From: Segetibacter sp.
GTDB taxonomy: Bacteria; Bacteroidota; Bacteroidia; Chitinophagales; Chitinophagaceae
Reading direction: 5' to 3'
DNA length: 39,554 nucleotides
Assembly (NCBI GenBank): GCA_025963675.1
Contig: JAOQAJ010000143.1
Span: 1 to 39,554 of the forward strand
The notes below the pieces were generated by a model. That model did no database searches. It was not told where the DNA came from and saw nothing but the letters and a program-made list of their open reading frames with translations. Positions 7,026-16,003 of this stretch are shown here, piece by piece. The first letter of the stretch is position 1; each line of letters opens with the position of its first letter. The position numbers and the translations under genes were made by a program.

Positions 7026-9206
7026 TTATTGAGGAACGTTTATAGTTGTGTTTACCATCGTAACCGAAGCGTTCAGAGATAGGGCTCTGCCATTCAATAC
7101 TGTTTGAACAGCATTGCCTGCGGTAGAGAAAGTGACGCCTGCAGAAGCAATGATAGTTCCTGTCATGATACCACCACCGGCTCCGTTAATAACAGCTGCG
7201 CTTCCTACATACCAAAATACATTTTTAGGTAAGCCTCCGTTGATCATATTTACACTTTTGGCACCTTGTGGTCCCGCAATACCAACTGTCAAGCCTGCAG
7301 CCGTCTGGAAAATCCAAACTGCGTTGGGATCACCTTTAGCATCGAGTGTAAGATTTCCGTTTGTTATTTTAAATGTGCCGCTGGCTGATTTGTAGGTGCC
7401 AGGAGCTAAGGTTAATCCACCTAGTTCGCCAGCGCCAGGATCAGTGCCGCCGGGCTTAGATGCAGGCGAAATGCTGTTGTAAGCAATCGTTGCGTCAGAC
7501 AAACCTTTTGTTGCTGCTGCAAAAGAGGTAGCGTTGCCTGGAGTTGGAGGAGCTGTATAAATTCTACCTGTTACGTTTCCTACATTTAATGGTGTCTCAG
7601 TGTAGATGTCGCCCGTAGTTCCATCGTGAAAGCCGGTAATTAAAGTAGATGCACCGGTTGTTCCAATACTACCATTGTTAATGATTGTATTTAATCCCTG
7701 GTTTGTGATTCCTGCACTGCCTCCGAAGGCTCCATAAAGAGCGGCACTTCCCAATGAAGGAGGTGCTATGACCGGAGGTTGTGTTGTAAAGCTCCACACA
7801 TAGTTATTGGCCAGGGTATTTCCTGCAAGGTCTTTAGCACCAGTAGTTATGGTTGCGGTATAAGTAGTATTTGGGCTTAAATTAGCGACAGGTGAAAAAG
7901 TTGCTTTTATACCTGAATAACTAACTGTTCCAGCAACAACTGCTGCTCCATTCTTTAATGAGAAAGTTGCTGTTGAAATACTTAACGGATCCATGGCCTC
8001 GCTGAAATTTGCAGCGATTTTTTTATCAAGCACCACATTAGTGGCATTATTAACCGGGTCGGTAGAAATGACGGTTGGCCTTACTATATCAGCGGCAGCG
8101 CCGGTTGTAAAGCTCCAGATATAATCACTTACCAATCCATTACCTGCAAGGTCTTTTGCGCCTGTAGTGATTGTAGCTGTATACACTGAATTGGGTGACA
8201 GATTCGCTGCCGGTGAAAAAGTTGCAGTTGTACCTACATATGTTACGAGGCCAGTAATCACTGTTGTTCCCTGTTTTAATGTAAAGGTTGCGTTAGCTAT
8301 TGTAGTGGGGTCCATTACCTCGCTAAACGTGGCAGAAACTTTTGTATTGAAGGCTACGCCGGTCGCTCCATTTGCAGGGACTGTTGAAATTACAGTAGGT
8401 GCGAGAACGTCTGCTGAAGCGCCTGTTGTAAAGCTCCAAACATAACTGCTTGCCAGGCTATTGCCGGTAATGTCTTTAGCACCTGTAGTAATTGTAGCTG
8501 TGTAGGTGGTGTTAGCCAAAAGGTTACCTAAAGGAGAAAAAACCGCTGTTGTTCCTATATAAGTAACACCGCCATTTACCGATGTGCCACCGTCTGTTGT
8601 ATTTGTAAGGGTAAAGCCTGACGTAACAGAAGAAGAGTCCATCACCTCACTGAAAGTAGCTGAAATGTTTTTGTTAAGTGCAACCCCTGTTGCCGCGTTG
8701 ATAGGGTCAGTAGCAGTAACAGTAGGTGCTGTAATATCAGGACCTGCACCTGTTGTAAAGCTCCATACATAATTACTTATCATCGCATTTCCTGCAACAT
8801 CTTCTACACCGGCCAATACGGTGCCCGTGTAAGTGGTATTTGGTTTGAAATTAGTTGTTGGTGAAAAAGTTACAGTTGCATCTGTATAGGAAATTACACC
8901 TGCGATTGGCGTAGTGCCTTGTGTTAACGTAAATGTTTTAGCGTTGAGCGTTGACGGATTCATTCCCTTGTTAAACGTTGCACTTACCTTACTATTAAGA
9001 CTTACGGCCTCAGCAGTATCTTTAGGGTTTGTAGAAATGACGATAGGGCAGACGCTAGTTAGTCCTACTTCCTCCATAACCTTTTTACATCCGGCTCCGA
9101 TAAGCACCAGAAGTAGTAGAAAATACCATTTGTTGTTGAAAATTTTAGAATAACCTTTACCTCTGCGTAACCGGTTACTCTCTGTAATGAAAGACATCTG
9201 CTTCAT
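7026..9206 (-). CDS. Ig-like repeat lipoprotein with C-terminal DUF3494 ice-binding-type domain
   Basis: 726 residues. The N-terminus carries a hydrophobic stretch ending in LIGAGC (lipobox, Cys40), so the protein is probably outer-membrane anchored. Residues about 50-470 are four Big_5-type Ig-like repeats of roughly 105 residues, each opening with a PTVxxTxPxNxAT motif and closing with YVWSFTT. Residues about 485-726 form a DUF3494 domain, shown by LGSAALYGAFGG, GGLTLAPGTYK and NVFWYVGSAA. DUF3494 is the beta-solenoid of bacterial ice-binding proteins, and many members are surface adhesins without shown ice activity. The repeats are also visible in the DNA, so slippage or recombination could vary their number. 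The neighbouring genes are an AraC-type sensor upstream and an OmpA-family protein downstream. Ice binding itself is not proven by sequence. Confidence 0.92.
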   Translation of the reverse strand: MKQMSFITESNRLRRGKGYSKIFNNKWYFLLLLVLIGAGCKKVMEEVGLTSVCPIVISTNPKDTAEAVSLNSKVSATFNKGMNPSTLNAKTFTLTQGTTPIAGVISYTDATVTFSPTTNFKPNTTYTGTVLAGVEDVAGNAMISNYVWSFTTGAGPDITAPTVTATDPINAATGVALNKNISATFSEVMDSSSVTSGFTLTNTTDGGTSVNGGVTYIGTTAVFSPLGNLLANTTYTATITTGAKDITGNSLASSYVWSFTTGASADVLAPTVISTVPANGATGVAFNTKVSATFSEVMDPTTIANATFTLKQGTTVITGLVTYVGTTATFSPAANLSPNSVYTATITTGAKDLAGNGLVSDYIWSFTTGAAADIVRPTVISTDPVNNATNVVLDKKIAANFSEAMDPLSISTATFSLKNGAAVVAGTVSYSGIKATFSPVANLSPNTTYTATITTGAKDLAGNTLANNYVWSFTTQPPVIAPPSLGSAALYGAFGGSAGITNQGLNTIINNGSIGTTGASTLITGFHDGTTGDIYTETPLNVGNVTGRIYTAPPTPGNATSFAAATKGLSDATIAYNSISPASKPGGTDPGAGELGGLTLAPGTYKSASGTFKITNGNLTLDAKGDPNAVWIFQTAAGLTVGIAGPQGAKSVNMINGGLPKNVFWYVGSAAVINGAGGGIMTGTIIASAGVTFSTAGNAVQTVLNGRALSLNASVTMVNTTINVPQ

Positions 9207-9346
9207 AAATTAGGATTGTGAAATGAAATATTGTGCATTAAATTTTTTTACACAATCCTAAAACGAAGAATGATACTCGATAGTGCTTAGAGGTGTTACA
9301 TGATTATAGTTAAAAGATTACATCATTCACACATTTTGAAGGCAAT

Positions 9347-10981
9347 TTAATTACTATTGAGCTTGAATTCAGTGGGGGTTAAACCTGTAAACTTCTTAAA
9401 CTGGTTTGACAAATGAGCTACACTACTGTACTGAAGTTTGCGGGCAATCTGGGTGAGAGTCAGCTCATTCGTTTCTATTAATTCTTTTACGCGTTCAATT
9501 TTTTGGGTGATAATGTATTGCTGTATCGATACGCCTTCGACTTCTGAAAATAAATTAGCCAGGTAAGTATAGTCGTACTGAAGTACAGTGCTGAGGTAGT
9601 CTGAAAAGTTAGTTTGAAGCTTTTCGTGAGAATGATAAATTAATTCTAAAACAACATCTTTTATTTTTTTTGTCAACTTTCTTTTCTTGTCTTCAATCAA
9701 TCTTACAGCGTCGCTCTTATTCTCCTTTTGTGGAGTGATGTCCTGCATTATGCCAACGAGGCGGTAGGCTTTTTCATTGTCGTCTCTAAAGATATTTGCC
9801 CGGTTAAATACTCTTGCGATAGAACCGTCAGCCTTTTTAAGACGGTGAGCATGTTGCCAGTTAACATCAGGCGATTTAATCGCATGCTCCAACCCTTTTT
9901 CAGTAGCTACTTTATCGTCAGGATGCACGTAATTGCGCCAATCCTTAATATTGTCATTATCAGTCTGGTTGGTATACCCCAGCAAATCTTCAAAGCCTTC
10001 ACCTACGCATACTTCATTTGTCAATAAGTTCCAGTCCCATAATACATCCAGCGAATCTTTGGGCACGTGACCAATATCTTTTTGCTCTTCTAATTTATTT
10101 TCGAGTTCCTGCAGCTTGCTTATGTCCTGTAAAGCACCGATCATACGTATAGCTTTACGATTCTCATCTCTTACTATGCTTGCCCTGCAGTTAGTAAAAG
10201 CTACAGAACCATCCTGCCGGGTGAAGGCAAAGGAGTCTTTCCAGCTTTTACTTTCAGAGGCAAGAATCTCGTGTAATTTTTTCTCAACAATATCTTTTTC
10301 TTCCGGCAGAAGGCAACGTCTTAAATCTCTAAAGTTCACCGTATTGTTTTCCACTTTGTATCCAAACACTTCTACAACACTATCTCCAACATAAATTTCA
10401 CCTGTAGATATATCCCAGTCCCACATAACATCATACGATGTTCTTGCTATATATTTTATCCATTCGTTATTTTCTGCCAGTCTAACGTCTGATTTAGTTT
10501 GAGCTATAACAATATTATTAGCAATAATTTTGTCTTTTTTAGTATCAATATTTTTTTGCTTCAGCATGCTTTCGCTTAAATCAACAATCGTTGTAATTGC
10601 TTTTTCAGCTCCATTTTCGATAAAAACAGCGGAAGTGATCTGACAGGGAAGGATGCGACCATCTTTGTTTACAGCTGTTACCAAAGCGGTAGATTGACCT
10701 TCCGCCGTTCTTTGCTTCAGCATCTTTTTAAAGCTGCTTTCCTTAGTCGAAAAAATAGCGGTCCTGCTCTTATTTACCAGTTCCATTTTTGAGTAGCCCA
10801 ACAATTTGCACGCTGCGGCATTCGCTGTTATTATTTTTCCGCTACTTACTGAAGAAATGATATTTGGCTGTAAAGAATGGTCGAAAGCCAGGTGATGAAG
10901 TGTATCTTTTGCTGCCCTTGTTCGTTTTTTTGCAATACCCGATTGTTTGTTACTGGTACCCTCAGGTATTTTATTAGTCAT
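9347..10981 (-). CDS. Triple-PAS AraC-family transcriptional regulator
   Basis: 544 residues, no signal peptide or membrane segment. Residues about 30-140 are a PAS domain (ANAAACKLLGYSKMELVNKS). Residues about 165-295 and 300-415 are two PAS_3-type domains, both with a WDWD/WDWN opening and HPxD/LLPEE features. Residues about 435-544 are an AraC DNA-binding domain with YLANLFSEVEGVSIQQYI and the second helix-turn-helix LTQIARKLQYSSVAHLSNQFKKFTGLTP. There is no HisKA or HATPase, so this is a one-component sensor-regulator. It is transcribed toward the DUF3494 gene with a 140-bp gap and may control it. The PAS ligand is unknown. Confidence 0.92.
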   Translation of the reverse strand: MTNKIPEGTSNKQSGIAKKRTRAAKDTLHHLAFDHSLQPNIISSVSSGKIITANAAACKLLGYSKMELVNKSRTAIFSTKESSFKKMLKQRTAEGQSTALVTAVNKDGRILPCQITSAVFIENGAEKAITTIVDLSESMLKQKNIDTKKDKIIANNIVIAQTKSDVRLAENNEWIKYIARTSYDVMWDWDISTGEIYVGDSVVEVFGYKVENNTVNFRDLRRCLLPEEKDIVEKKLHEILASESKSWKDSFAFTRQDGSVAFTNCRASIVRDENRKAIRMIGALQDISKLQELENKLEEQKDIGHVPKDSLDVLWDWNLLTNEVCVGEGFEDLLGYTNQTDNDNIKDWRNYVHPDDKVATEKGLEHAIKSPDVNWQHAHRLKKADGSIARVFNRANIFRDDNEKAYRLVGIMQDITPQKENKSDAVRLIEDKKRKLTKKIKDVVLELIYHSHEKLQTNFSDYLSTVLQYDYTYLANLFSEVEGVSIQQYIITQKIERVKELIETNELTLTQIARKLQYSSVAHLSNQFKKFTGLTPTEFKLNSN

Positions 10982-11265
10982 TCGTTGGAAGATAGTCTTT
11001 TGTTGGGGGATGAGAATATAAACTTTTTGGTGACATGGATAGTCACAGTCAAAAATCTATCAACCGGTTCGGAAGCACTGGAGGAATTTGGGTCGGGATC
11101 GAAAACGTTCAATGGTCCGGATGTTATGTTGTAGCCCTTAATATCAATTGAAAACTAACTCTAAGCTGGTCCTTTATCCGTTCTTGAAGTTTTTATTTTA
11201 AATGGCATTAACAGCCTTTTATTTACTGAGCAAAACTATCCCTGGCAAAAATTAATTCCTATGAT

Positions 11266-11273
11266 GGGGGGGG
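11266..11273. repeat. Eight-G homopolymer in an intergenic region
   Basis: A run of eight G bases in an AT-rich gap, 14 bp before an FNR-like palindrome. Such tracts are slippage-prone. The rest of the 10982-11616 gap shows no gene I recognise. Confidence 0.5.
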
Positions 11274-11286
11274 TAAAGTGAAATGA

Positions 11287-11298
11287 TGATTGTTGTCA
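11287..11298. promoter_or_regulatory. FNR-like palindrome between divergent regulator genes
   Basis: TGAT-TGTT-GTCA with symmetric A/T flanks. It lies about 310-320 bp from both the AraC regulator start and the receiver gene start, further than for the other sites, so support for function is weaker. Confidence 0.35.
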
Positions 11299-11616
11299 TG
11301 TTCTTTGTGACGGACGTTTTTTAATTTCGTAATAGATTCAACGATCATGGGTTTCGCACCTCTTTTCAAAGCGATGTTATAACATTTCCTACTGGTTATT
11401 AAATGTTACATTACACAATTAGGGACGCCTGCAATTGTCCCTTTTCAAATAAATTACCAGCCTTGAAGGAACGGCTAAAATTTAGAGTGCTATAAAAGCA
11501 TACTCCTATATCTGATCAACAACCCTATAACTGGCATTAGCAAGTTACCAACCGCGGCTCATCGCTTGCACCCCTGATAAGTTTAACATAAAGTGCGAGT
11601 ATAAAAAATTTTAATT

Positions 11617-12054
11617 ATGAATAGCAATGTCGATAATAACGGACCGGTAATAATAATAGAAGATGATATTGACGACCAGGAAATATTCGCAGAAATATTT
11701 AAACATTTAGCGTTTACAAATGAATTGATCTTTTTCGGAGACGGGCAAGAAGCACTTGACTACCTAACCACCACTGAAAAAATTCCTTTTATCATAATTT
11801 CTGATATTAACCTTCCTACGATGGACGGGTTTGAATTAAGAAAGAAAATTAGGGAAGACGCCAAATTAGAAGTTAAATGTATCCCTTACTTGTTTTTTTC
11901 CACGGCTATGAATCAAAAGTCTGTAATTGATGCTTATAGTGCATCTTCTCAGGGATTTTTTGTAAAAGAAAACTCTATGGCTGAATTAGAAAAAACCATA
12001 AAGGTGATAATGGAATATTGGAAAAGATGCGCTTCGCCTAACAGTTTTTCTTAA
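11617..12054 (+). CDS. Single-domain response regulator (receiver only)
   Basis: 145 residues, all receiver domain. The acidic cluster IIEDDIDD is at about 14-20, the phospho-acceptor is Asp63 in ISDINLP, the Ser/Thr is in FFSTA (95-96), and Lys117 lies in FFVKENS. The usual Lys-Pro is Lys-Glu here, unlike the paralogues at 16004 and 31349, which keep KP. There is no output domain, so it probably acts by protein contact or as a phosphorelay shuttle, as in the Rcp1 family. No histidine kinase is adjacent. Confidence 0.92.
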   Translation: MNSNVDNNGPVIIIEDDIDDQEIFAEIFKHLAFTNELIFFGDGQEALDYLTTTEKIPFIIISDINLPTMDGFELRKKIREDAKLEVKCIPYLFFSTAMNQKSVIDAYSASSQGFFVKENSMAELEKTIKVIMEYWKRCASPNSFS

Positions 12055-12309
12055 CGTGTTCTGTCTCGTTTAACCTCAGTTATTAGCCATTTTTTTTCTT
12101 CATAGTAATTTAAGAGTGAACTACAGATATCTTGCGTGGAAGGAAGTTTTCTTAGATATCCTGATAGTATTGTCTCTTCTGCATTTGCTAAAATCTCACA
12201 TACCGCTTTGTTGTATTTGCATCAACCTTTACTCCTTCAGGTCTTACTGTAACCATTAGCTCGACAGAAATCTTGGTAACAAGAAATAGGCATTCCACAT
12301 AAATGGGTT

Positions 12310-12355
12310 ATTTTGATTACAATATTTAACATAGTTGAAATATTGTAATCAAAAT
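12310..12355. repeat. 18-bp perfect inverted repeat (hairpin)
   Basis: ATTTTGATTACAATATTT is followed after 10 bases by its exact reverse complement. Inner AAC/GTT can extend the pairing. There is no U-run after it, so it is not a classic terminator. It lies 256 bp after the receiver gene stop and 264 bp before the PEP-synthase-like gene. Confidence 0.7.
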
Positions 12356-12377
12356 TATTATTAACTCCCCGTAAACC

Positions 12378-12389
12378 TGACTTAAATCA
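12378..12389. promoter_or_regulatory. FNR-like palindrome upstream of the PpsA-like gene
   Basis: TGAC-TTAA-ATCA, matching TGAY-N4-RTCA, about 235 bp upstream of the PEP-synthase-like gene and just after the 18-bp hairpin. Seen directly; function inferred. Confidence 0.4.
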
Positions 12390-12493
12390 TGTTTATTTAC
12401 TTCTGCTGTCATAAGAAAAGCAGAGGCTAACTGATAGCTTTGATAATTCAGCTGGGTCTTTCCACATTATTTATTTAAGCCTTCATTGTTTTT

Positions 12494-12545
12494 TGAGCCA
12501 GACTGTAGAGTACCATGAGGCTTTTGTTGCGTCGCACTCTTGTAC
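12494..12545 (-). repeat. Dispersed intergenic repeat, copy 2
   Basis: On the minus strand it begins GTACAAGAGTGCGACGCAAC, 20 bases identical to copy 5 at 34295, and ends in a GGCTCA motif also shared with copy 5. Confidence 0.6.
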
Positions 12546-12618
12546 TAAGAATTCTTTATGCAACATTATAAAATAGCAAAAATTAGAAATTGAAATAATA
12601 AATCGCTTAACCCAAAAA

Positions 12619-13308
12619 ATGCTTTTTATGTTACCCGTAATAAAAATGTTTCCTCAAATCAACATGAACGATATACCCTTCGTAGACAGCCATATTGCAG
12701 CTCCTGAAATGAATAGCAATCTTACTGTTCAAAGCATTAATATGCCCCAGGCCTTTCTTGTTACTGCTGAGGCATTCAGCATTTTTCTCCGGGAAAATAG
12801 CCTCCAACTTCCCCTATCAAAAATTTTGGAAGAACTGGACACCCAAAAGTTTTCGAACATTGGTAAAATAGGACAGGCTGCAAGGCAACTGGTACTTAAC
12901 AATGAACTACCCCATTGCCTGGAAGTAGAAATTAAAAATGCACACTACAAGCTATGCGGGGAAGAGACAAATATTTCGGTCACAGTGCAAGGCAGTTCAA
13001 TTATCAAAAAATCTCCTTCAACTGTTTTTACATACCAATCCGGAAGCTTTTCAAATATTCGTGGTGAAGATGCACTTACAAATGCTGTTCATAAATGCTT
13101 TGTTTCATTATTTAGTGAAGCGCTGATAAGAGACTTACAATCCAATACGATTAATCCTGCTGATATTGCCATTACCATAAGTGTTCAAAAAATGACCGAT
13201 GCTAATCTTTCTTCAAATTCAGTCAACCAGGCATTTACATTTGACCATCTTAAGAGTTTTAATAAAATAATGTCTTTTAAAACAGTAGAACAAGGTTCGT
13301 CTTTATAA
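12619..13308 (+). CDS. Truncated, degenerate PEP-synthase N-terminal domain protein
   Basis: 229 residues matching only the first part of phosphoenolpyruvate synthase (the PPDK_N ATP-grasp region). Recognisable segments in order are NDIPFV (normally DIPLVGGKNASLGEM), QAFLVTAEAFSIFL, ELEEEIRNAY-like CLEVEIKNAHYKLCGE, SNIRGEDALTNAVHKCFVSLF and ITISVQKMTDANLSS. The nucleotide-binding parts are lost: GGKNASLG has become VDSHIAAP, and VRSSATAED has become VTVQGSSII, so the key Lys and Arg are gone. The phosphohistidine and PEP-binding domains are absent. The reading frame is nevertheless open throughout, so this may be a non-catalytic derivative rather than a simple pseudogene. Several in-frame ATGs (12619, 12628, 12649) make the start uncertain. 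Phosphotransferase activity is not expected. Confidence 0.8.
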   Translation: MLFMLPVIKMFPQINMNDIPFVDSHIAAPEMNSNLTVQSINMPQAFLVTAEAFSIFLRENSLQLPLSKILEELDTQKFSNIGKIGQAARQLVLNNELPHCLEVEIKNAHYKLCGEETNISVTVQGSSIIKKSPSTVFTYQSGSFSNIRGEDALTNAVHKCFVSLFSEALIRDLQSNTINPADIAITISVQKMTDANLSSNSVNQAFTFDHLKSFNKIMSFKTVEQGSSL

Positions 13309-13412
13309 CGAAGTAGAATACAGCTATGTTTTTCTACATACCATCGCTCTAGCTGGCTACAAAGATATTTACAATCCCTGGCTGCCGAAGCGTATAACGG
13401 CTTTAATAACTA

Positions 13413-15032
13413 ATGAAATTCCAGCAGATGAAGCAAGGTTATATTCTTCTATTAACGATTGCCTTTTTATTACAATCCTGCAAAAGCCAGCCAACACGAA
13501 TAACCGGTGCAAAAAGAGACACTTCGATTACTCAGTCAAACGCTTTCTCCGAACTATTTGTTGATAGTACAAAACTTGAAGGCTTTATAACCGAACAAAG
13601 AGTCCATGCAAGTGCTGCAAACAGAATAAGGAAGTTTTATATCAACCGAAATTACCAGTTTGCCTGGTTTACAAAAGAAGGCCTGGCAGAACATACCGGT
13701 GCCTTTTTGAACCTTCACAATAGCTACATTCAACTCTCTCACGATAGCATGCAGACAGATCAACGGTTTCATCAGCAAATGGAATTCTTGGCTAATGAAG
13801 ACACAACAATTAATGCTGCAAATGATGAAATAACTAAAACAGAACTTCGATTAACAGAACATTTTTTTAAATACGCGCAATATGCTTACGGGGGTAAAGT
13901 GGATCCCGAAGAATTGCAGTGGCACATTAGAAGAAAGAAAGTAAATGTAGCCAGTTTATTAGATTCCTTAATTGCCAACAAAGGTGAAAATTCAGAGCGA
14001 TGGGAACCTGTTAACGAGCAATATAAGCTGATGAAGAAGGAGCTGAAACATTATTCGGATATGCAAAAAAGGGGAGGATGGAAAGAAATTTATCCCGGAA
14101 GCAAAAAGGCCTACAAGCAGGGCGACACTTCAGTCGTAATTAAGCAGCTAAAACAAAGGCTTGTAGAAGTTGCTCAATATACAGCAAATGATACATCCAA
14201 TAGTTTTACAACTCAATTGTTGCAGGCGGTAAAGCAAGCCCAAAAGCGATATGGATTTAAACAGGATGGAATTATAACAGATGCTTTTATAGCCGATCTG
14301 AATGTACCGGTTAAAGACCGGATTCAACAATTGCAGGTTAATATGGAGCGAATGCGGTGGATGCCGGAAGAGCCGGAAGGAAATAGGATAATTGCTAACA
14401 TTCCTGATTTCAAGTTGCATGTATTTGAAAATGCAAAAAAGGTGTTTGATATGGATATCGTGGTAGGTACTGCTGCAAACAAAACTGTTGTTTTTAATGA
14501 TCTTTTGCAGTACATAGTTTTTAGTCCTTACTGGAATATACCTCCAAGCATTGTAAGAAAAGAGATACTTCCCGGCATGAGAAGGAGCGCACATTATCTT
14601 GCAGATAAGAACATGGAGCGAACAGGCAGCAGCAATGGATTGCCGAATATCCGGCAAAAACCGGGAGGCAGTAATTCATTAGGAAGAGTCAAATTTCTTT
14701 TTCCGAATAACTACAGTATTTACTTTCACGATACTCCATCAAAATCCTTGTTTGAAAACGAAAAACGTGCATTTAGTCATGGATGTATCCGATTGGCAGA
14801 GCCAAAAAAGATGGCGACGTACCTCCTGAGAAATCAACCGGGTTGGACACCGGAAAGAATAGATGCAGCTATGAATGCGTCTAAAGAAAGTTGGGTAACA
14901 CTTAAAGAACCAATGCCGGTACTGATAACTTATTTTACCGCATGGGTAGATAGGGATGGATTCCTGAATTTTAGAAAAGACGTTTATGGCAATGACAAAA
15001 AAATGGCACAGCATCTGTTTGAGCAGCATTGA
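13413..15032 (+). CDS. YcbB-like L,D-transpeptidase lipoprotein
   Basis: 539 residues. The leader MKFQQMKQGYILLLTIAFLLQSC ends in a lipobox with Cys23. Residues about 45-220 correspond to the scaffold domain of the YcbB family (FYINRNYQFAWF). Residues about 235-300 are a peptidoglycan-binding motif (LKQRL...AQKRYGFKQDGII). Residues about 325-480 are the YkuD catalytic domain, with HD in FHDTPSK and the nucleophile Cys458 in FSHGCIR. It should form 3-3 cross-links or attach proteins to peptidoglycan in the periplasm. The start is 104 bp after the PpsA-like gene on the same strand. A paralogue lies at 37584-39239 with the same architecture. Confidence 0.93.
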   Translation: MKFQQMKQGYILLLTIAFLLQSCKSQPTRITGAKRDTSITQSNAFSELFVDSTKLEGFITEQRVHASAANRIRKFYINRNYQFAWFTKEGLAEHTGAFLNLHNSYIQLSHDSMQTDQRFHQQMEFLANEDTTINAANDEITKTELRLTEHFFKYAQYAYGGKVDPEELQWHIRRKKVNVASLLDSLIANKGENSERWEPVNEQYKLMKKELKHYSDMQKRGGWKEIYPGSKKAYKQGDTSVVIKQLKQRLVEVAQYTANDTSNSFTTQLLQAVKQAQKRYGFKQDGIITDAFIADLNVPVKDRIQQLQVNMERMRWMPEEPEGNRIIANIPDFKLHVFENAKKVFDMDIVVGTAANKTVVFNDLLQYIVFSPYWNIPPSIVRKEILPGMRRSAHYLADKNMERTGSSNGLPNIRQKPGGSNSLGRVKFLFPNNYSIYFHDTPSKSLFENEKRAFSHGCIRLAEPKKMATYLLRNQPGWTPERIDAAMNASKESWVTLKEPMPVLITYFTAWVDRDGFLNFRKDVYGNDKKMAQHLFEQH

Positions 15033-15311
15033 TAACAAGTAAGACGGACTTTCATGTTAAAAAAGTAGATTCTAAAATCCAGAGCAGTTGTCGTTCACGC
15101 TCTCCAAATAAGTTGGTGCCGTGCGTAAAAGAAGGCTGCATAAAGCTGAGGCCTGTGAGCAAATGAATGCAGTGAAACGAAATGAAGTAGCGAGGTAGTG
15201 CGAGCTTGCGCGATGGGTTTCACCAATAGAGCTTAAGTATTGGGCCATAAAGCATAAGCAAAATGTACAAGGTCGTTTAGCAAGGTAATGTCTTATAGGT
15301 ACTAGGAATCG

Positions 15312-15548
15312 CTAAGCATTTAAAATATCATAAGGATTATTTTCGTGGTTGTCGCAATTGTCTTCAGCTTCTTTTTCTTCAATCTCTCTATTTAGTTCCT
15401 TATTATCTTCTGCATTGTTCCCCACCTTCAGGTTCCTCATTTCATTTTCGGTAATTATATGATTTGGATTAGAGTTGTGCTTTTTAATTAATTCAGCGGG
15501 AGTTAAAGCCTCATTAGCTGTTGTTGTAATTAATTTCTTATTCTCCAT
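15312..15548 (-). CDS. Small acidic hypothetical protein
   Basis: 78 residues, no signal peptide. The middle (ELIKKHNSNPNHIITENEMRNL) looks like a folded, conserved segment, while the C-terminal third is rich in Glu and Asn. I do not recognise a function. It has a proper ATG and lies just downstream of the CheB remnant on the same strand. The 15033-15311 gap before it holds no gene I can see. Confidence 0.55.
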   Translation of the reverse strand: MENKKLITTTANEALTPAELIKKHNSNPNHIITENEMRNLKVGNNAEDNKELNREIEEKEAEDNCDNHENNPYDILNA

Positions 15549-15578
15549 AAAGTATTTATCAATTGTTACAAATCCGGT

Positions 15579-15971
15579 TTATCGAAAAGTCACTAAAGGT
15601 CGGCTAATTTTATTTGGTGCAATGTTATCTTTAGGATACATGAAGGTATGTGAGGTTTTCAGTACGACGGTGTAGCCCAAAGGGCGTGTTAATGAGCAGC
15701 TATATGCTTTGAAGAGGATATAGTCATTCTTACCTAAAGAACTGACGAATACCTCTACACACCAATTAGGCAACAATGCTTTATCAATACGTTTTTGCAG
15801 ATACAACCGATCATTCTTAATAGTCATATACATTGGAGCAGGCGGCATATAATAGTGTGCGGTAAAATCAAAAAAAGACAACATAGGTTCAAGACCACCT
15901 GCTGAAGAGCCAATTGCTACTACAAATTTATTTTTCACACCGAAAGGTATAGCAATGGGAAAATATTTCAC
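15579..15971 (-). pseudogene. CheB-type methylesterase remnant, internally deleted
   Basis: The 130-codon open frame begins with a GTG and reads FVVAIGSSAGGLEPMLSFF, the nucleophile region of CheB methylesterases. It then jumps to YYMPPAPMYMTIKNDRLYLQKR, the later YVAPPNxxMxI...L.L segment, and to LPNWCVEVFVSSLGKN, the LPNxAIDxFFxSLA segment. The stretch with the catalytic His is missing, and the GTGxDG segment with the catalytic Asp is not present in any recognisable form. The last 50 codons match nothing I know. It is probably an eroded CheB or CheB/CheR-fusion gene. It is divergent from the receiver gene at 16004, with only 32 bp between. Confidence 0.65.
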
Positions 15972-16003
15972 TGAAAAAGCAATAAGTTCTTAGATTTGAA
16001 AGA

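Noticed and set aside
7770-9060. Regularly spaced repeats that could suggest a CRISPR-like array
   Set aside because: They are the DNA of four protein Ig-like domains of about 315 bp each, inside an intact gene.
7114-9153. Four plus-strand ORFs opposite the Ig-DUF3494 gene
   Set aside because: They are antisense shadows with repeated composition caused by the Ig-like repeats.
14148-14657. 169-codon minus-strand ORF inside the L,D-transpeptidase
   Set aside because: Shadow of a well-supported gene on the plus strand.
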